Source of the DNA: Phytophthora sp. 'mugwort'
Lineage: Eukaryota > Oomycota > Peronosporomycetes > Peronosporales > Peronosporaceae
NCBI GenBank assembly: GCA_033558025.1
Contig: JAUCEF010000017.1
Span: 1,488,001-1,552,000, forward strand
Reading direction: 5' to 3'
Length of the DNA stretch: 64,000 nt
Shown here: positions 42,863 to 54,572 of the stretch, one piece after another
Position numbering within the stretch: position 1 is the stretch's first letter
Layout of the letters: the number at the start of each line of letters is the position of its first letter
Position numbers and translations under genes: made by a program
The notes under the pieces: generated by a model
Told to the model about the DNA's origin: nothing
Seen by the model: only the letters and a program-made list of their open reading frames with translations
Databases searched by the model: none

Positions 42863-43212
42863 TGTGACGTGGCACACAACACCTTACGCACAGGAAGTGT
42901 GACTTCCGGAGAAACAAACTCTGACGGCAGTTCACTAGTCCCTGGCCTGTGGGACTGTTACCAACATTAGGTAGAATTAAGACTGAATATATTTATAGGT
43001 GACCCCTCCATAATGCGTCTACATACTAACTTTAGTCACCTATAAAGTTCCCTATATGTTATCCTATTGAGTGGCTCTGAGGTCTTTGTACCATATTTAT
43101 GGTACCTGTCCATGACGTCATTACCGTCGACGTCGTAGTGATGTTTAGCTACATCACTTAGTTTACTTGGGTACACCTGCTCTGAAGAGTGACTTGGTAC
43201 TCTTCGTGTACA
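42863..43212 (-). repeat. LTR-1 copy in reverse orientation
   Basis: Reverse complement of the G1 5' LTR type, about 350 bp, beginning tgtacacgaagag when read on the minus strand. It is preceded there by a polypurine tract (gggggaag) and followed by element D sequence. It is best explained as the 3' LTR of G1, inverted together with 41121-42862. Confidence 0.8.
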
Positions 43213-43289
43213 TCTTCCCCCACATAGGTTCGGTTTACCGACCATCCAGGGCGAGTGAAAGGAAATCGCCGCCTTTCATTCTCCAAGTC

Positions 43290-44683
43290 TAATTGCATCG
43301 ACTTCGCTGCGGTTGGTTTCTGCAGCCGGCTCATTTCCTTTTGAGCCCGAGCACGTCCGCGTGCTCTTCTTCTTCTTCGAATTCCACGTCAGCCTCAAGC
43401 ATGACCAAGGCTCGGTCTGGCAGCGGTGCGAAAGCGCCTGCCAAGCCGCAGGCTAAGTGCTCTAAGCCGTCCGGCAAAGGCTCTGCCGCTAAGGGATCCA
43501 CCAAGGTGGCATCCAAGGTGACCCCCAAGGAACCTGAACCCCTGAGGAGGACCCTGATCTCCTCGTAGACTATGAGGAGGACTCGGACAAGTCTCCCATG
43601 TCCTGGGACGATAACGAAATCCCGCTCGTCAAGGGGTCTGACGGCGACCCGAGTCAGTCGGACTCGCTTGGGTCCCGTACCCCGCTCTGTAGCCATAACG
43701 GTGACGATGGCGACGCGCCGAAGACGCCCGAGCATCAGGGGAGCCCACTCACCCAAGGAGGACGAAGAGAAAACTCGTTCTCCGGTCAAGAACTTGACGC
43801 TCGCTGAGGCAACTGCCCGCGTCAAGGCAGCTAAGGCTGCAGCAGCCTCGGAAGTCAGCCGTAAGCGGCGGGCTGCTTCCAGGTCTCCAATCCGTGAAGG
43901 GTATACGACCCTCACGTTCACGAACAAGGGCCTCTTCACCTCTTCTTCCGACGAAGAGGAAGAGGGACAAATCGGCCGATGAGATCTCCAACGATCTCGA
44001 CGAGCAGCCATCGGAGTACCAGGCTGCTCGTCATAAGGGAGTGCGGGCCCCGGCGATCCGGTCGCCTGTGAAGTTCTCTTCACCTGTCCGTGGGGGGGGG
44101 GGGCTATGCGCTCGGGTACTTCCCTCCGGAGGAGTCCCACGGAGCCGACACCTACAGGGGTCAGCTCCAGCCGCCTCGTGTGCTCCTCGGCGAACGCTCT
44201 TCTAAGGGCGCGTTTGAGCGCCACCTGGTGACCAAGCAGCCCTGGTTTCAACAGAACTTGTATTAGGTGCGTACTCCTTGCGCCACACCACATTCCTCTT
44301 AAAGCGTTCACGAGCCAGCGAAAGAAGACAGAGTTCCGGCTTAGACTTCGACCTGTGTGGGGCTATCCAGCCGTGATGCCCCCACACGGTGACTCTTTCC
44401 AAGAGGCCGAGGCCGTCTTTTGGAAGTGGGCAGCTACACGCTAATCACAAGGACAACTCGAGGTTCTCCGGCAGGATCTCACCCTGGAGGTCATCCTTGA
44501 CCTCCGAGATCTGCGAATTAAGTTTGCCCATGTGGTAGGCAAACGGCAGCTCTCTCGAGAACTGCAGAAGCATTCCGCTTCTAGTGCCCATGATGAGCGC
44601 GGGTATGGTCTTGGCACTACGACCACATCCCGTTCGGGCAAGAAAGCCCGAATTACTTACGAAGCCACCGCCGATTCTGTCCC
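43290..44683 (+). mobile_element. Gypsy gag fragment (element C)
   Basis: Plus-strand gag of a chromovirus-type Gypsy element: MTKARSGSGAKAPAKPQAKC from 43401, an acidic Ser/Asp stretch (DNEIPLVKGSDGDPS), later TSSSDEEEE and DTYRGQLQPPRVLLGERS, and helices ending RITYEATADSVP. Frame shifts near 43565 and 43800 break it. At about 44683 it stops abruptly against the reversed end of element B. Confidence 0.65.
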
Positions 44684-46395
44684 CAGATCGCGACAGCCTT
44701 CGTGCAGTCAGCCTGGAGCCGTTCGTACGGCTCCCAGGAGCACTTAGCTTCCATGTACCCCCTCCACTTCAAGTGTAGCTGGCGCTTCCCGTGAGCGCGC
44801 CGCTCCTGGAGCACACGCTCCATGTGGTAGTGGGTCTCCCCATTACGGTCGGGAGAGGCGGTGGTGCCCTCGAACGAGTACGAGTATGAGGCACCGCCCC
44901 TCCGGTCCGGTTCAGGATCCAGATCTGGTGTGTCGCCTTTGGCTCCACCTCGGGTCGTTGAAGACACCGCTCTTCGTAGTCGAGCCTTGCGCTTGAGATT
45001 GCGCTTGGAGTTGGTGAGGGCGGGGCTGGTGCCGCCCAGGCCGGGAGCTTTGGGGTCCTTGGGCCGATTCGTGACGACATGAATCGTGTGGTCGATGACT
45101 TGTCGGCCCTTGAAGGACGTGTCGACCGTCGTACGAATGAAGTGGACGAGATTTTCCAACGTCTGGATGCCTTTTGGACGTCCATGGACCGAGTCCAACG
45201 GGGGTTGTCTCGTTCGGGACCTCCTGTGGCCTGTGACCGAGGCGGGAGCGCCTCCTGCGTACTCCCAGTCGTATCACTATGGCTCATACTCGGCGTATGC
45301 AGCTGGGGTTCCTTCGTATGGAGACCCTTCCGCGGCCACGCAAGGGACCTCGGCTTCTGGCTTTGAGCGCGCTCAGAGAGAAGGGTCGCAGCCTCGCTTT
45401 GTAGTGCTGAGGCCTGTGAGTCCTGCGGATCATGGTATCGCTTCAGACGGTCCACGTAGAACGTCGAGTGGGTCGTCATCGACTTAGGCAGGTCAATGGT
45501 ATATGCCGCACCATGCTGGCCAGGACCGCGAAGGGTCCAGTGAAGCGGTGCTTCAGCTTGTTGCTCCCAACGAAACTTACCGTGGCGAGTGGCAAGTTCC
45601 TAGTGTCTAGTAGTACTAAATCCCAACATTAATCACGTCTAAGTTTCCTCTTCCATTCTTGTTAGAATAGTCCTTTTGTTTGTCCTGCGCCGCTACCATG
45701 GCATCAAGGACACGGCTGATTACGTTCAGCCTGGTGTCTATAAAAGACTCCACTTGTTTCCGCAAGGAGTCCGAGACCTGGGCGGAAAGCGCTTTCCGAG
45801 CCTATCCCCCACTTAGGACTGAAGACAGGGTGCTGCCTCGCAAAGTGAGCGGCACCCGTGGATGGCGTAAGCCATTCAGATAAAACGGGGTATACCCGGT
45901 CGATGCGTGAACCACATTGTTGAGTGCAAACTCAACTACTGGCAGGCGTTCTGACCAAATGCGAGGAGCCTCCTCACAAAAAAACTCTGCGTAGAGTGAC
46001 CTCAAGCACTCGGTTGACACGCTCCGTCTGCCCATCCGTCTGAGGATGATCGACAGTGGACATGTGCACCCTTGTTCCAAGTTGTTGGAACAGCGTTCAC
46101 CGGAACGCAGCGGAAAATCGCGGGTCACGATCCGAGACAATTGTCTCCGGTAGACCATGATGGAAATCGATAACCTTGAACAGCTTCGCAGCCTGTTCCC
46201 CGGTCACTGTGTCTTTGATCGAAGCAAGACGCACCATCTTCAGACGGCACACGAACACCAAGATGCCGGTGTTCCCGTGGCCTTCGGCTGGAAATCCAAA
46301 GATGAATCCAGACTCATCGACTTCCAGCAGTCCGCTGGAACGGGCAGGCTCTGCAAGGGAGCTGAGGCTTGCCCGGCGGGTTTCACCCGCTGACA
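44653..46395 (-). mobile_element. Gypsy chromovirus fragment (element B): integrase and chromodomain
   Basis: Minus-strand pieces in order: integrase core (VFVCRLKMVRLASIKDTVTG, then VSDRDPRFSAAFR and PVVEFALNNVVHASTGYTPF), a linker (STFYVDRLKRYHD) and a chromodomain (YHMERVLQERRAHGKRQLHL, then KWRGYMEAKCSWEPYERLQ). Upstream gag-RT and LTRs are absent. Its start abuts the integrase of element A near 46390, so B or a B-containing rearrangement interrupts A. Confidence 0.8.
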
Positions 46396-49300
46396 TGTTT
46401 CACATCAACAAATAATATGTTGCCACTGCGGCCCGTGGCTGTCGCAGCGAGGACGAAGTCTCCGACGTGGAACTTCTGCACTGTGACTCCTCGACGACGA
46501 GCATGTCGCTCACGCGCTACTCGCTTCTTTTTCTCGCTCGTATTAGTTAGCTCCAGGTGTAACCCGTCCAGCGTTACTCGTACGTCCTTTAGATGCGTGT
46601 GAATCTCGTCTTGCACCCACTCAACGGTTGCCTCTTCAGGGTCCTTGGGGTATAGTATAGCACGCAACTGTGCGCCGCTTGGTAGGGATGTGAAAGCCGT
46701 CAGAGGCGTTTCACCGCCGAGTCTGTCAGCGGGCATACCGGTCAGGGCGGCCTGGACCACCGATAACAACCGGGTCCATTCACTGACTGTTGACTTCCGC
46801 TCGCTTAGAAGGGCCTTGACACTTTTCAGGATCTCCCTATTTACCACCTCTACCGTCCCATTGGCCCACGGAGCGTAGGCGGTAGTTAAGGGATGGTGGG
46901 CTCCGAGCGTTTCCTGGAGCCGCTCGATTATCTGGTTCTTAAATGGGTCCCCTGATCGGAAACCCATTGGTGCATGATTCCGAACCTCTTAAACCAGTCC
47001 ATCAATCCTTGATACACCAGGTCCGACCCTACATGGGTCCCTGGGATGAGTTCCACAAGTCCGCTCATTCCGTCTTTCAACACCAAGACGTACTTATAAT
47101 CACCATCTCCTTCGACCATAGTCAAGTAGTCGAAATGCAATAACTTATTAGGCTTGGTGGACATTAGGGTCTCACCATGTGGTCGTGGAACTTTGTCTCC
47201 CACTGTCACCATGCAGTGGAGGCATTGCATTCGCCAGCGAAGGTTGCCACGTCTTGCTTCAGTGTGTCCCAGCGGAACACCGTAGAGAGAGCCTTTGCTG
47301 TGGCGCCTGCTCCTCGGTGTCAGCCATCTCCAGCGTGTGGGATGACGCACAGCCTCTGTTGTAGATCCACGGTGCTGCTAGGTATCCAGACTCCTCCGTC
47401 TTTATGCAGCACGAGCTGCCTGGCTTCGTCCCAGTGTATCGTCTGTACGGACGCTACCGGGTCTAGGCCCGTCTCAGTAGACCCGGATCTCTTCTTCCTG
47501 CGGCCATTGGAACTCCTTGTCCTGCAACGATGCAACTCTCTGCACTACCGCAAGACGCGCGACTTTTCGGCTTCTCGTTTCTCCGGCGGGCTAGGCCCCC
47601 CCCCACTGACTCAGCAGGTTGCTCCAGACGTTGCTGTCACCCAGTACGTACTCAATTACATATCGGAAAGCCATTAGAGATAGCGCCCAGCGCTGTAGCT
47701 TATCGGCCTGATACTTGGTCATTGCCCCGTCTGTGGCACAGGGGTGAAAATATACACAAGGTTTCGATGGTCAGTGTACAGGCGGAATCCGTCTGGTCGC
47801 AGTAGCAGGTATTCTAGCCGGCGGGTAGATTCGACAATGGTATATGCCTCTTTCTCAATCGTTGCCCACCGGCTGGATGCTCCGGCAAATCTCCCGCTAA
47901 GAAAGGCCAACGGCTGGTGATTCTAATGGTCTAGAAGACGTTGCAGTTGTCCTGATTCCAGCTGCGCAACGACGGCGCCCCAGTAATCTGGCTGGCGTCC
48001 GTGTAAGGACAAACATCTGCAGTAGTGCTAGGGTGGACCAGCGGCACCATCCCTAGTAATACTTCGCGAACTGTCGCTAATGCTGCGATCTCTGCCTCGC
48101 CCCAGCCGACGTCCCTTTGCATAGTCTTCGCTAGCTTGTTCTTCTTTCGAGAGCCTGCTTCTTTCATAGCCTTCTCGAGTATCGCATACAGCCCACCGAT
48201 CAGTACATTATACCGGGGGATACTTTGCCTCACCAATTGTTGGCACAAGATACTGCTGTAACTCGGCGGCTGTAGTGGGGGGTTGCATCTAAACCAACCC
48301 TGCCACCCTGTCTGGACAGTGTCTAACACCGATCGCGGAGATCATCTTTCAACAGACGCCGTGGCGTACTGCCAAGGTGTCGTAGAAGAAACGTTTGGAG
48401 AACTCCTGGGAAATGGAATCATTTCCCAAGAGGAAATGGAATCATTTCCCGTTTGGAGAACTCTTGGGAAATGAAATCATTTCCCGTTTGGAGAACTCTT
48501 GGGAAATGAAATCATTTCCCAAGAGGAAATGGAATCATTTCCCAAGAGTTCTCCAAACGTTTCTTCTACGACACCTTGGCAGTACGCCACGGCGTCTGTT
48601 GCGCCCATCGGAAACGCGCGTAGGGGTATACATCCCTCAGTGCGCCACTAATAAAGAGCTCTTGACAGTCGGGGTGCAATGGCAGCTGCCAGTAACCCCT
48701 AAAGCAATCTAGGACGAAATAGACCGTTGACCCTTCAACCACCCCCAACACTACGTCTAGCACTGGCATGGGCCACGGCATAGCGTCGGTCTCAGCATTG
48801 ACTCCTCTGGTATCCATTGTCACGCGTGGGTCCGCTAGAGGGTCCATACCTTGTTCTTTTTTTTTTGCAATGCGCGGTGCAGAGCACCAAATGGCTCTGT
48901 GGTTCGCGTAGACCAGGCCGGCTTCTAACAGCTGGTTCACGTGTCTATCCAGGAACTCGCGGTCATTCGGCGAATAGCGCCGGGGCTGAGCCTTCGTAGG
49001 TCTAGCCCCATTCTAACCAGCAGGGGCCCCACGTCAACGGGTGGGTCCTGGCCAAACTGGAGACGGAAGTTGTCTCCTCGGCGTTCCAGTATACTCGCCA
49101 ACTGAAGACTGCCGCTGTCAGACAGGCCTTGCTCGTTTTTTGGCCTCCTCGAGGCGCGTCAGCAGCATCTCCGTCACATCACCAGGTGCTTCTTTGGCCA
49201 TCGTCCGCAATGCGGTCCTAGTCTCGTGTCTTTCCACCTCGTCCGTGTTTCCCGCATCCTCCTCTCTGGCTACGGCCTGTATGCGACACTGGCGCTGTAG

Positions 49301-51031
49301 CGGCGACGGTTCGGCCCCGGGGAGGCGCTTTTTATTTTGGGCCTACTCTAATTCCCATTCCGAACACCTCTCGCGCGCTCACCAAAAGTTGGTCTGTTGA
49401 GTACCCCAAGATTCCATGATAGGGCGGCCGACAGTCAGGTCGAGCGAGTATTTCGCCTCTTCTACATAACATTCGAGATTCCGCAACATGAGAGGTCCTG
49501 CAGACGTCTCCAACACCACTTCCGGGAACGTTGCGGGCCTGGACACTACGAACTCGCGCTCTCCAATAGGCATCAACCTCTGATCCGGAATATTCCCCAC
49601 TGGGGCAGGCGTACCCAACGTTGTCAGGGCATCGAGCATTCCTCGAGCCACCAAGGACATGTCGGCTCCTGAATCCAATAGCAGAACCTGTACAGCTAAA
49701 TTGCCCACATGAGCTGACACTGTACCCGTGTCTGTTGTAGCGCTTGTAATTGCGTCATCTGTTGTTGCAATGCGTCTCATGTTCGTCGCTAGGGGGCGTG
49801 CGTTGCGTCGTTGGAGCATGGCCTATAGGAGCTGGTCCGCTTCTCCCGGTCCGGCCTCCAGGCAATCCCGTACTCGATGATGGAGAGTTACATTCAAGCA
49901 GGTTCGATTCCGTGGTATCGCGGGGTTGGGCTGCCCGCCACCTCGGCCAGCTCCTCGGCCACTACTGTAGCCGGGCTGACTGCGAGTCCCGTTGTTTGAC
50001 ACACTGCTAGCAGCTTCGTTGGCGGTAGGGGGCTCCGTAGCCCCACTGCCATTCCGCCTGTTATTACCCAGACCAGAACCGCGTCCTCCGTTTCTACTAT
50101 TCCAGTGTCGTCCGTTACCGCGAGATACGGTACGTCCTGGACGGTCTGGTGAGCTGGAAGAGGCGCCACGTTCTCGGCGGCCTTCCCAAGTCATGTACTC
50201 GCATAGAAGTTGCACGACCCACTTACAAAAGGGACAACCTCATTCTTCAGCTTCTTATTCTCATGAAGAGTCAACCTGTTTTCACCACCGCTCGGAAGCT
50301 CGCGGGCTCTAGGGCGGCAGCCAGGTACTTCACGAGGCGTCTTTGCTCGTTATCGAATGCAGCTTCAGTTAAGTTGATACGATTAAGCACGTCTTCCATG
50401 TCGCCTAACAGCCGCATCATGCGACTCTCTGGTTCAGGCTATTGGTTTCCATGTGTAACTTCTTCATCGCGTCGTCGACGGCGGCATAGTCCACGTGCGT
50501 CGCGACCTTAGCTTGCTTGAAGTAGTCCACCCACTGCTGCTCCTCAATCACATGGGGAAGGCAGTTAACCTCATACCTAGCGATCAGACGCTTGCTACGG
50601 GTCTCTATGCACGCTCCGACTGGCATCGCGTACGCGCCGCCCCACTGCGTCTGCAAGGAGTTAATGGCGGATAAGTAAGTCTCGTACTTCCGCATGAACA
50701 CTCCCCGGTCGTGCATGGTCTGTCCTTCACACTGGGGAGGTTATGGGAGTGCGGGTGCGGCCGCTACTCGATGACGGGAACCTGCCTCTACGGGGCTCGC
50801 CATCGGCATCTGATAATCTTGGTCTTCGGCGGCCCCAAAGGGGTCACGTATCTGGGGTATCTGTACCCCCAGGCCTGGTGATCGAGACCCAGCGCTCTCT
50901 AGCTGGATTGCCGCAGTACGCGCGGCGAGGTCTTCGACATCCTCTCCACCATGATCCGACATAATGCTCTTAGTCGCGCGTCTACCGGACGCGGAGTTTA
51001 CTGTGCTCTAGGCAAGAGCTAAAACTAGTTT
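46383..51031 (-). mobile_element. Gypsy retrotransposon A, degenerate
   Basis: On the minus strand: gag from the ATG at 50962 (MSDHGGEDVEDLAARTAAIQ) to about 50400; protease near 49680 (VQVLLLDSGADMSLVARGML); RT near 48700-48950 (GLVYANHRAIW, VMDTRGV-like, VYFVLDCFRGYWQLPL); RNase H near 47730-48040 (PYTDASQ, then YTDHRNLVYIF); integrase zinc region and core (CLHCMVTVGDKV, then LVLKDGMSGLVELI and YAPWANGTVEVVNREI) to 46383. The RT catalytic part is replaced by a palindrome at 48350-48601. It inserted into element D and has 5-bp duplications tggct. Confidence 0.85.
48350..48601. repeat. Large palindrome with internal repeats inside element A RT
   Basis: The outer arms are inverted copies of about 75 bp starting caacagacgccgtggcgtac, at 48350 on the plus strand and 48601 on the minus strand. 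Both arms encode the same RT segment (DAVAYCQGVVEETFGELLG). Between them lie several copies of gggaaatg[a/g]aatcatttccc, itself palindromic, and three gtttggagaactc units. The RT motif expected just downstream (YxDD) is absent. Confidence 0.85.
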
Positions 51032-51244
51032 TGTTCTTTCCTTCGCTCAGGTGCTCGGGGTTACGACTCCGATTCCAAACTGATCTGTATTTACGTTTCC
51101 TTAGGCCCCCTTACTTAGACTCTACCGCACGAGGTACTAGTCAGATGGGGGGCGACCTATCCCTGGCGTCACTGAGTCGGCAGCTGCTTTCAATGGCTGC
51201 GAGCTGACATTTTCTGGGAGTGGTACCAGTCGGGTACCCCATCA
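51032..51244 (-). repeat. LTR-A, 5' LTR of element A
   Basis: On the minus strand it starts tgatggggtacccgactgg and ends ggaaagaaca, then leads via a short leader into the element A gag at 50962. The flanking bases just outside (minus strand) are tggct, matching the bases after the other LTR-A copy at 41353. Confidence 0.82.
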
Positions 51245-52340
51245 AGCCATCTTGGTCGAGAGGCCGAAGAACGGGTGCACGAGCAGCTAGGACCTGCGAG
51301 CGGGTTCCTCGCTTGAAGCTAGATGAAAGTAGCTGTGGTCCTTGCTGGTTCCACCCCACCGACTGATCATGTCCGCCCAAAGTTGTTGACTTCCTCGATA
51401 TGAAATATCGTATACCGAAACTCCATGAGTTTCACAGCCCATCGTGGGAGCTTTCCGCGTACATGCTTTATCACTTCCTGTCCTGGGGCGAACACATGAA
51501 TCAGGTTCCGGTGGTACAGAACACTTTAAAACCTTCTGGCCTCAGCAGCGAAAAGTCGAGGTCTTCACAAGATAGCACATGGGGAAAGCTTCCTTCTTAA
51601 CTACGCTCCAGTGCAACTGAGCGCCACTGAAAGAGCCACCCTTACACACTAGTAGTTCATGTGCCTGCTCAGTAGTTGCCACGCTTTGTTTCCACTCCAC
51701 AACTTGCGTGAAGATGGAATCCCATCCGTAGTCGCTTGCGTCCACAAACAAACAGTAGCATGGCTGATTGTAGTAGTAGCTGCTTTACTTGGTTGTAACT
51801 ATCGAGCTCTTCAGCTGTCAGCGCGATAGAAACTCCTGACGTAATGCATTTTGTTTTCCTCTTTCCACTGAGTGATTTGTCCAACAGCAAACAAAAAACA
51901 AAAATTGAAGCGGACGAATAGTGCGTATAGAGTCAACAAGAGTATTACGGATTCGTTGCACAGATGAACTGCTCCAACTGGCCTGCAGTAGTTGGCACTG
52001 GCATCGACGACAGACCTTCGATCCATTTGGGGTCATGGCGAACTCCGTTCTCGTCAATAACGTTGCCGCACCAAATTACTGATCGTGGATATAGCGAAGA
52101 CTTCTTCAGACTAAGCTTCAGTCCGAACTCGTGCACCAAATCGAACAACCTCTTTAATGCAGGAAGGTACTCCGGTATCGTATCGGCGTAGAGCAGGTGT
52201 ATTTCCCAGGTGATAGGGCCTACCGATCAATTCGTCATACTCGACTCCACCCGGCGTCAGCGCTCCATCGACACAGCCGAGAGCGGTCCAGCCAAAGAAA
52301 GGGGTTTCAGTTGGAGGGAGGACTTAATCAGGTAAGCCGA
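51245..52340 (-). mobile_element. Gypsy element D, RT and RNase H half
   Basis: Minus-strand RT thumb (LFDLVHEFGLKLSLKKSSLY, then WCGNVIDENGVRHDPKWIE), the connection (MPVPTTAGQLEQFICATN), RNase H (MFVDASDYGWDSIF, then HWSVVKKEAF) and the tether after RNase H (near 51400-51560). It ends at the element A LTR. The integrase that should follow is at 41353-42862 on the other strand. Confidence 0.8.
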
Positions 52341-52504
52341 GTGCGTTTAGTGCCACCGCGTTGATATTCTCTGAGTATCCTACTTCCCTAGAAAGCTCGC
52401 GGTCACGACTTGATTCGTCTTCGGACGCGTGCGGCTTTTCACAAACGACTTAAGAATTGTATTGGTTGATTCAACCCATGTTGGCGGGAAATATGTCTGG
52501 AATA

Positions 52505-53153
52505 GGGGGGGGTCAGAATTGACGAAACAGCCGTGGAGCCGCATGCGATTTCGCCCTGAATTGGCATGCGATTTTCAGACAAATGACACGCCATTTCGAA
52601 GTTTCGTCCAGAGGATCTCAGAATTCTTCGCGGGAAACTGCCTAGACAAGAAACCAAACCGAACATTCCGGCGTTGCATTGCCAAAGACCAGTGACCGCC
52701 AGCTCTTAATCGCTGGGTTGTAGGCCTCCTCTTTCTCGCTATCCTAGAGGCCGACGAAACCATCGGCCTAGATAGAGTGCTTCCCAGTCGAGTCTACAGT
52801 GGAAAAGCTTAGGTTCTTTCACTGCGCAACCTGCCAGCGAGAGCAAACTCAGCTGTGAGGCGGTGCCTGCACCGCGTTGTGGTTTCGGTGTTTCGGTGGT
52901 CACAGCCAGATAGTGATAGTGGCATGGCAGCCTCGCGCCAACGACGGCGTCAGTGAAGCTTTTTTTCCTTGAAGGTTTGCCGTTCTGCCGTATGGGATAT
53001 TATTGCAAATAGCATGTGCTATTTCGTGAAATCAACCACCTTTGGAGATAGGGTGATTTCGAAAAGGCATGCCATCTGCCCTAAAATCGCATGCTATTTC
53101 GAGTCGAAATCGCATTGCGATGTCAGCGTCAGCTTTATTATTCTGACACCCCC
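52505..53153. mobile_element. MITE-like element with long degenerate inverted repeats
   Basis: The ends read ggggggggtcagaatt and, inverted, gggggtgtcagaataa; flanks are TA (52503-52504, 53154-53155). The inner 100 bp on each side share gcatgcgattt words in inverted order and a final ccatttcgaa/cc[t]tttcgaa block. No transposase is present. It is 649 bp and ends 265 bp before the thioesterase start, so it may contribute to that promoter. Confidence 0.7.
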
Positions 53154-53417
53154 TAATTCACGATTTCATTGGTGCATACTGTATTTTTGCCGGATGGTAA
53201 TCAGTCTTCCGGTGGTTCGGAGCTTTCCTTGTGTATTGATATAGCTAGGCAACGCAAACACGAAATCGCGGGATCGATCTCGAATGTGACTGCATTTCCC
53301 ACGCAAAAATCCCAAATTGTTGCTCAAACGGGAGTTCCGAAATCAGAGTTCCGCAATCCACGCAGAAGGTTCACTGTACCCACAACGGAATCTTCCTCGC
53401 GCCCCTCAAGTCGCACG

Positions 53418-54452
53418 ATGAACTGCTGTAACTTTCTTCTTGGGCTCGTGACTTGCGCGTTCGCGAGCATGGCCTCGGCTGCCTCCGACCTGCCGGTGAT
53501 TTTCTTCCACGGCGCCACCATGACGTACGAGGCTGGTAACAACTTCGTGGCCAACCTGACCGCCGAGGGTCGCACTGTGGTGTCGCTCTCGTTCTGCGAT
53601 GGCCCATGCTCAGTTAAATCACTTCTGCTCCAACTTCCGGAGGCCCTGGAGGCGGTGCACGAGGTAGTGGACAACAATTCGGATTTCGATGATGGATACA
53701 TCTTCATCGGTCATTCGCTGGGCGCACTTATTGCTCGTGCCGTCATTATGGAAATGGATGACCACAAGGTGAAGCGCTTGGTCAGTCTCGCTGGCCTCCA
53801 GAACGGTCAATTTATCGGGCCCGAGAGCGACGTGGAAGAGTCGATTACCAATGGTGCGCTCTTGAATGCGTTTTTGCCCAATACGGTTTTCAACTACAGC
53901 GCCTATGGGCCCGAAGACTACCATGGCAAGCTGCAGAGAGATATTGCTCTGTATGCGATTGAGAACCCGGACGCCCAGTATCTGCACTCGCTTTTCAACA
54001 CGTACCGCTGGCCGCAATTCGGCAGCTTCTCTGTTGCAAACTTCTTCCTCCCAGTGTACAACAACGTTAACCACTGCACGTCAGGTAACGATCAGTGCAC
54101 TCACGACCAGAAGCGTCGCAAGGCCAATTTCCTGAAGCTGGAGGAAGCGCATTTCTTCGCCTCCCCGGCTGACCAAATCTTAAGACCATGGCAGACTTCC
54201 ATCTTCGGTCGCTACTCGGAAGTGGACATGATCGAGGAGATCGAGACGGAGTTTGACAACCTACACGTGGTGAACGTGAAAGAAACTCTCGAGTTCACTG
54301 CTGACACGTACGGTCTCCAATCGCTGGACAAGTGCGGTGATCTTTTCCTCTACGATATAGCCAACGTTACTCACTTGTGCTGGGTTCAGGATGAAGGCGC
54401 CTGCATGTGGGCGACCGTGTACGACCAGTACATCTACTCGACTCTGGCGTAA
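53418..54452 (+). CDS. Palmitoyl-protein thioesterase
   Basis: Alpha/beta hydrolase that removes palmitate from protein cysteines in the lysosome/vacuole or outside the cell. 344 residues from the ATG at 53418; the frame opens earlier only from a TTG at 53169. The signal peptide is clear (CCNFLLGLVTCAFASMASA, cleavage near 21), followed by LPVIFFHG. The nucleophile motif is GHSLGALIAR (Ser100), with the acid in SPADQILRPW (Asp252) and His in ANVTHLCW (His319). Several NxS/T sites and paired Cys fit a secreted protein. Length and motif order agree with PPT1/PPT2-type enzymes; the substrate class cannot be decided. Confidence 0.92.
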   Translation: MNCCNFLLGLVTCAFASMASAASDLPVIFFHGATMTYEAGNNFVANLTAEGRTVVSLSFCDGPCSVKSLLLQLPEALEAVHEVVDNNSDFDDGYIFIGHSLGALIARAVIMEMDDHKVKRLVSLAGLQNGQFIGPESDVEESITNGALLNAFLPNTVFNYSAYGPEDYHGKLQRDIALYAIENPDAQYLHSLFNTYRWPQFGSFSVANFFLPVYNNVNHCTSGNDQCTHDQKRRKANFLKLEEAHFFASPADQILRPWQTSIFGRYSEVDMIEEIETEFDNLHVVNVKETLEFTADTYGLQSLDKCGDLFLYDIANVTHLCWVQDEGACMWATVYDQYIYSTLA

Positions 54453-54572
54453 ATGCTGTTGGGGCTCTCGAAGTTGCTAAATCGAAATTGCAACAAGATG
54501 CTCTGATAAACGATTAAATTCATTCCTTGAAATGGCCAAAACGCGCCATTCACCACAAAGCTGTCATTGTAC

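Noticed and set aside
36022..43212. G1 as a complete element bounded by inverted LTR-1 copies (a foldback element)
   Set aside because: The second LTR-1 copy is separated from G1 by LTR-A and element D integrase, and the tggct duplication ties LTR-A to element A; an inversion explains this better.
43331..44311. 326-codon open frame on the minus strand
   Set aside because: It is the antisense shadow of the plus-strand Gypsy gag; composition is Arg/Leu-rich without any recognisable domain, while the plus strand carries gag features.
48400..48545. CRISPR-like array (repeated units with spacers)
   Set aside because: The repeats are nested palindromes inside a retrotransposon RT in a eukaryotic genome; spacers are not unique and no cas genes exist.
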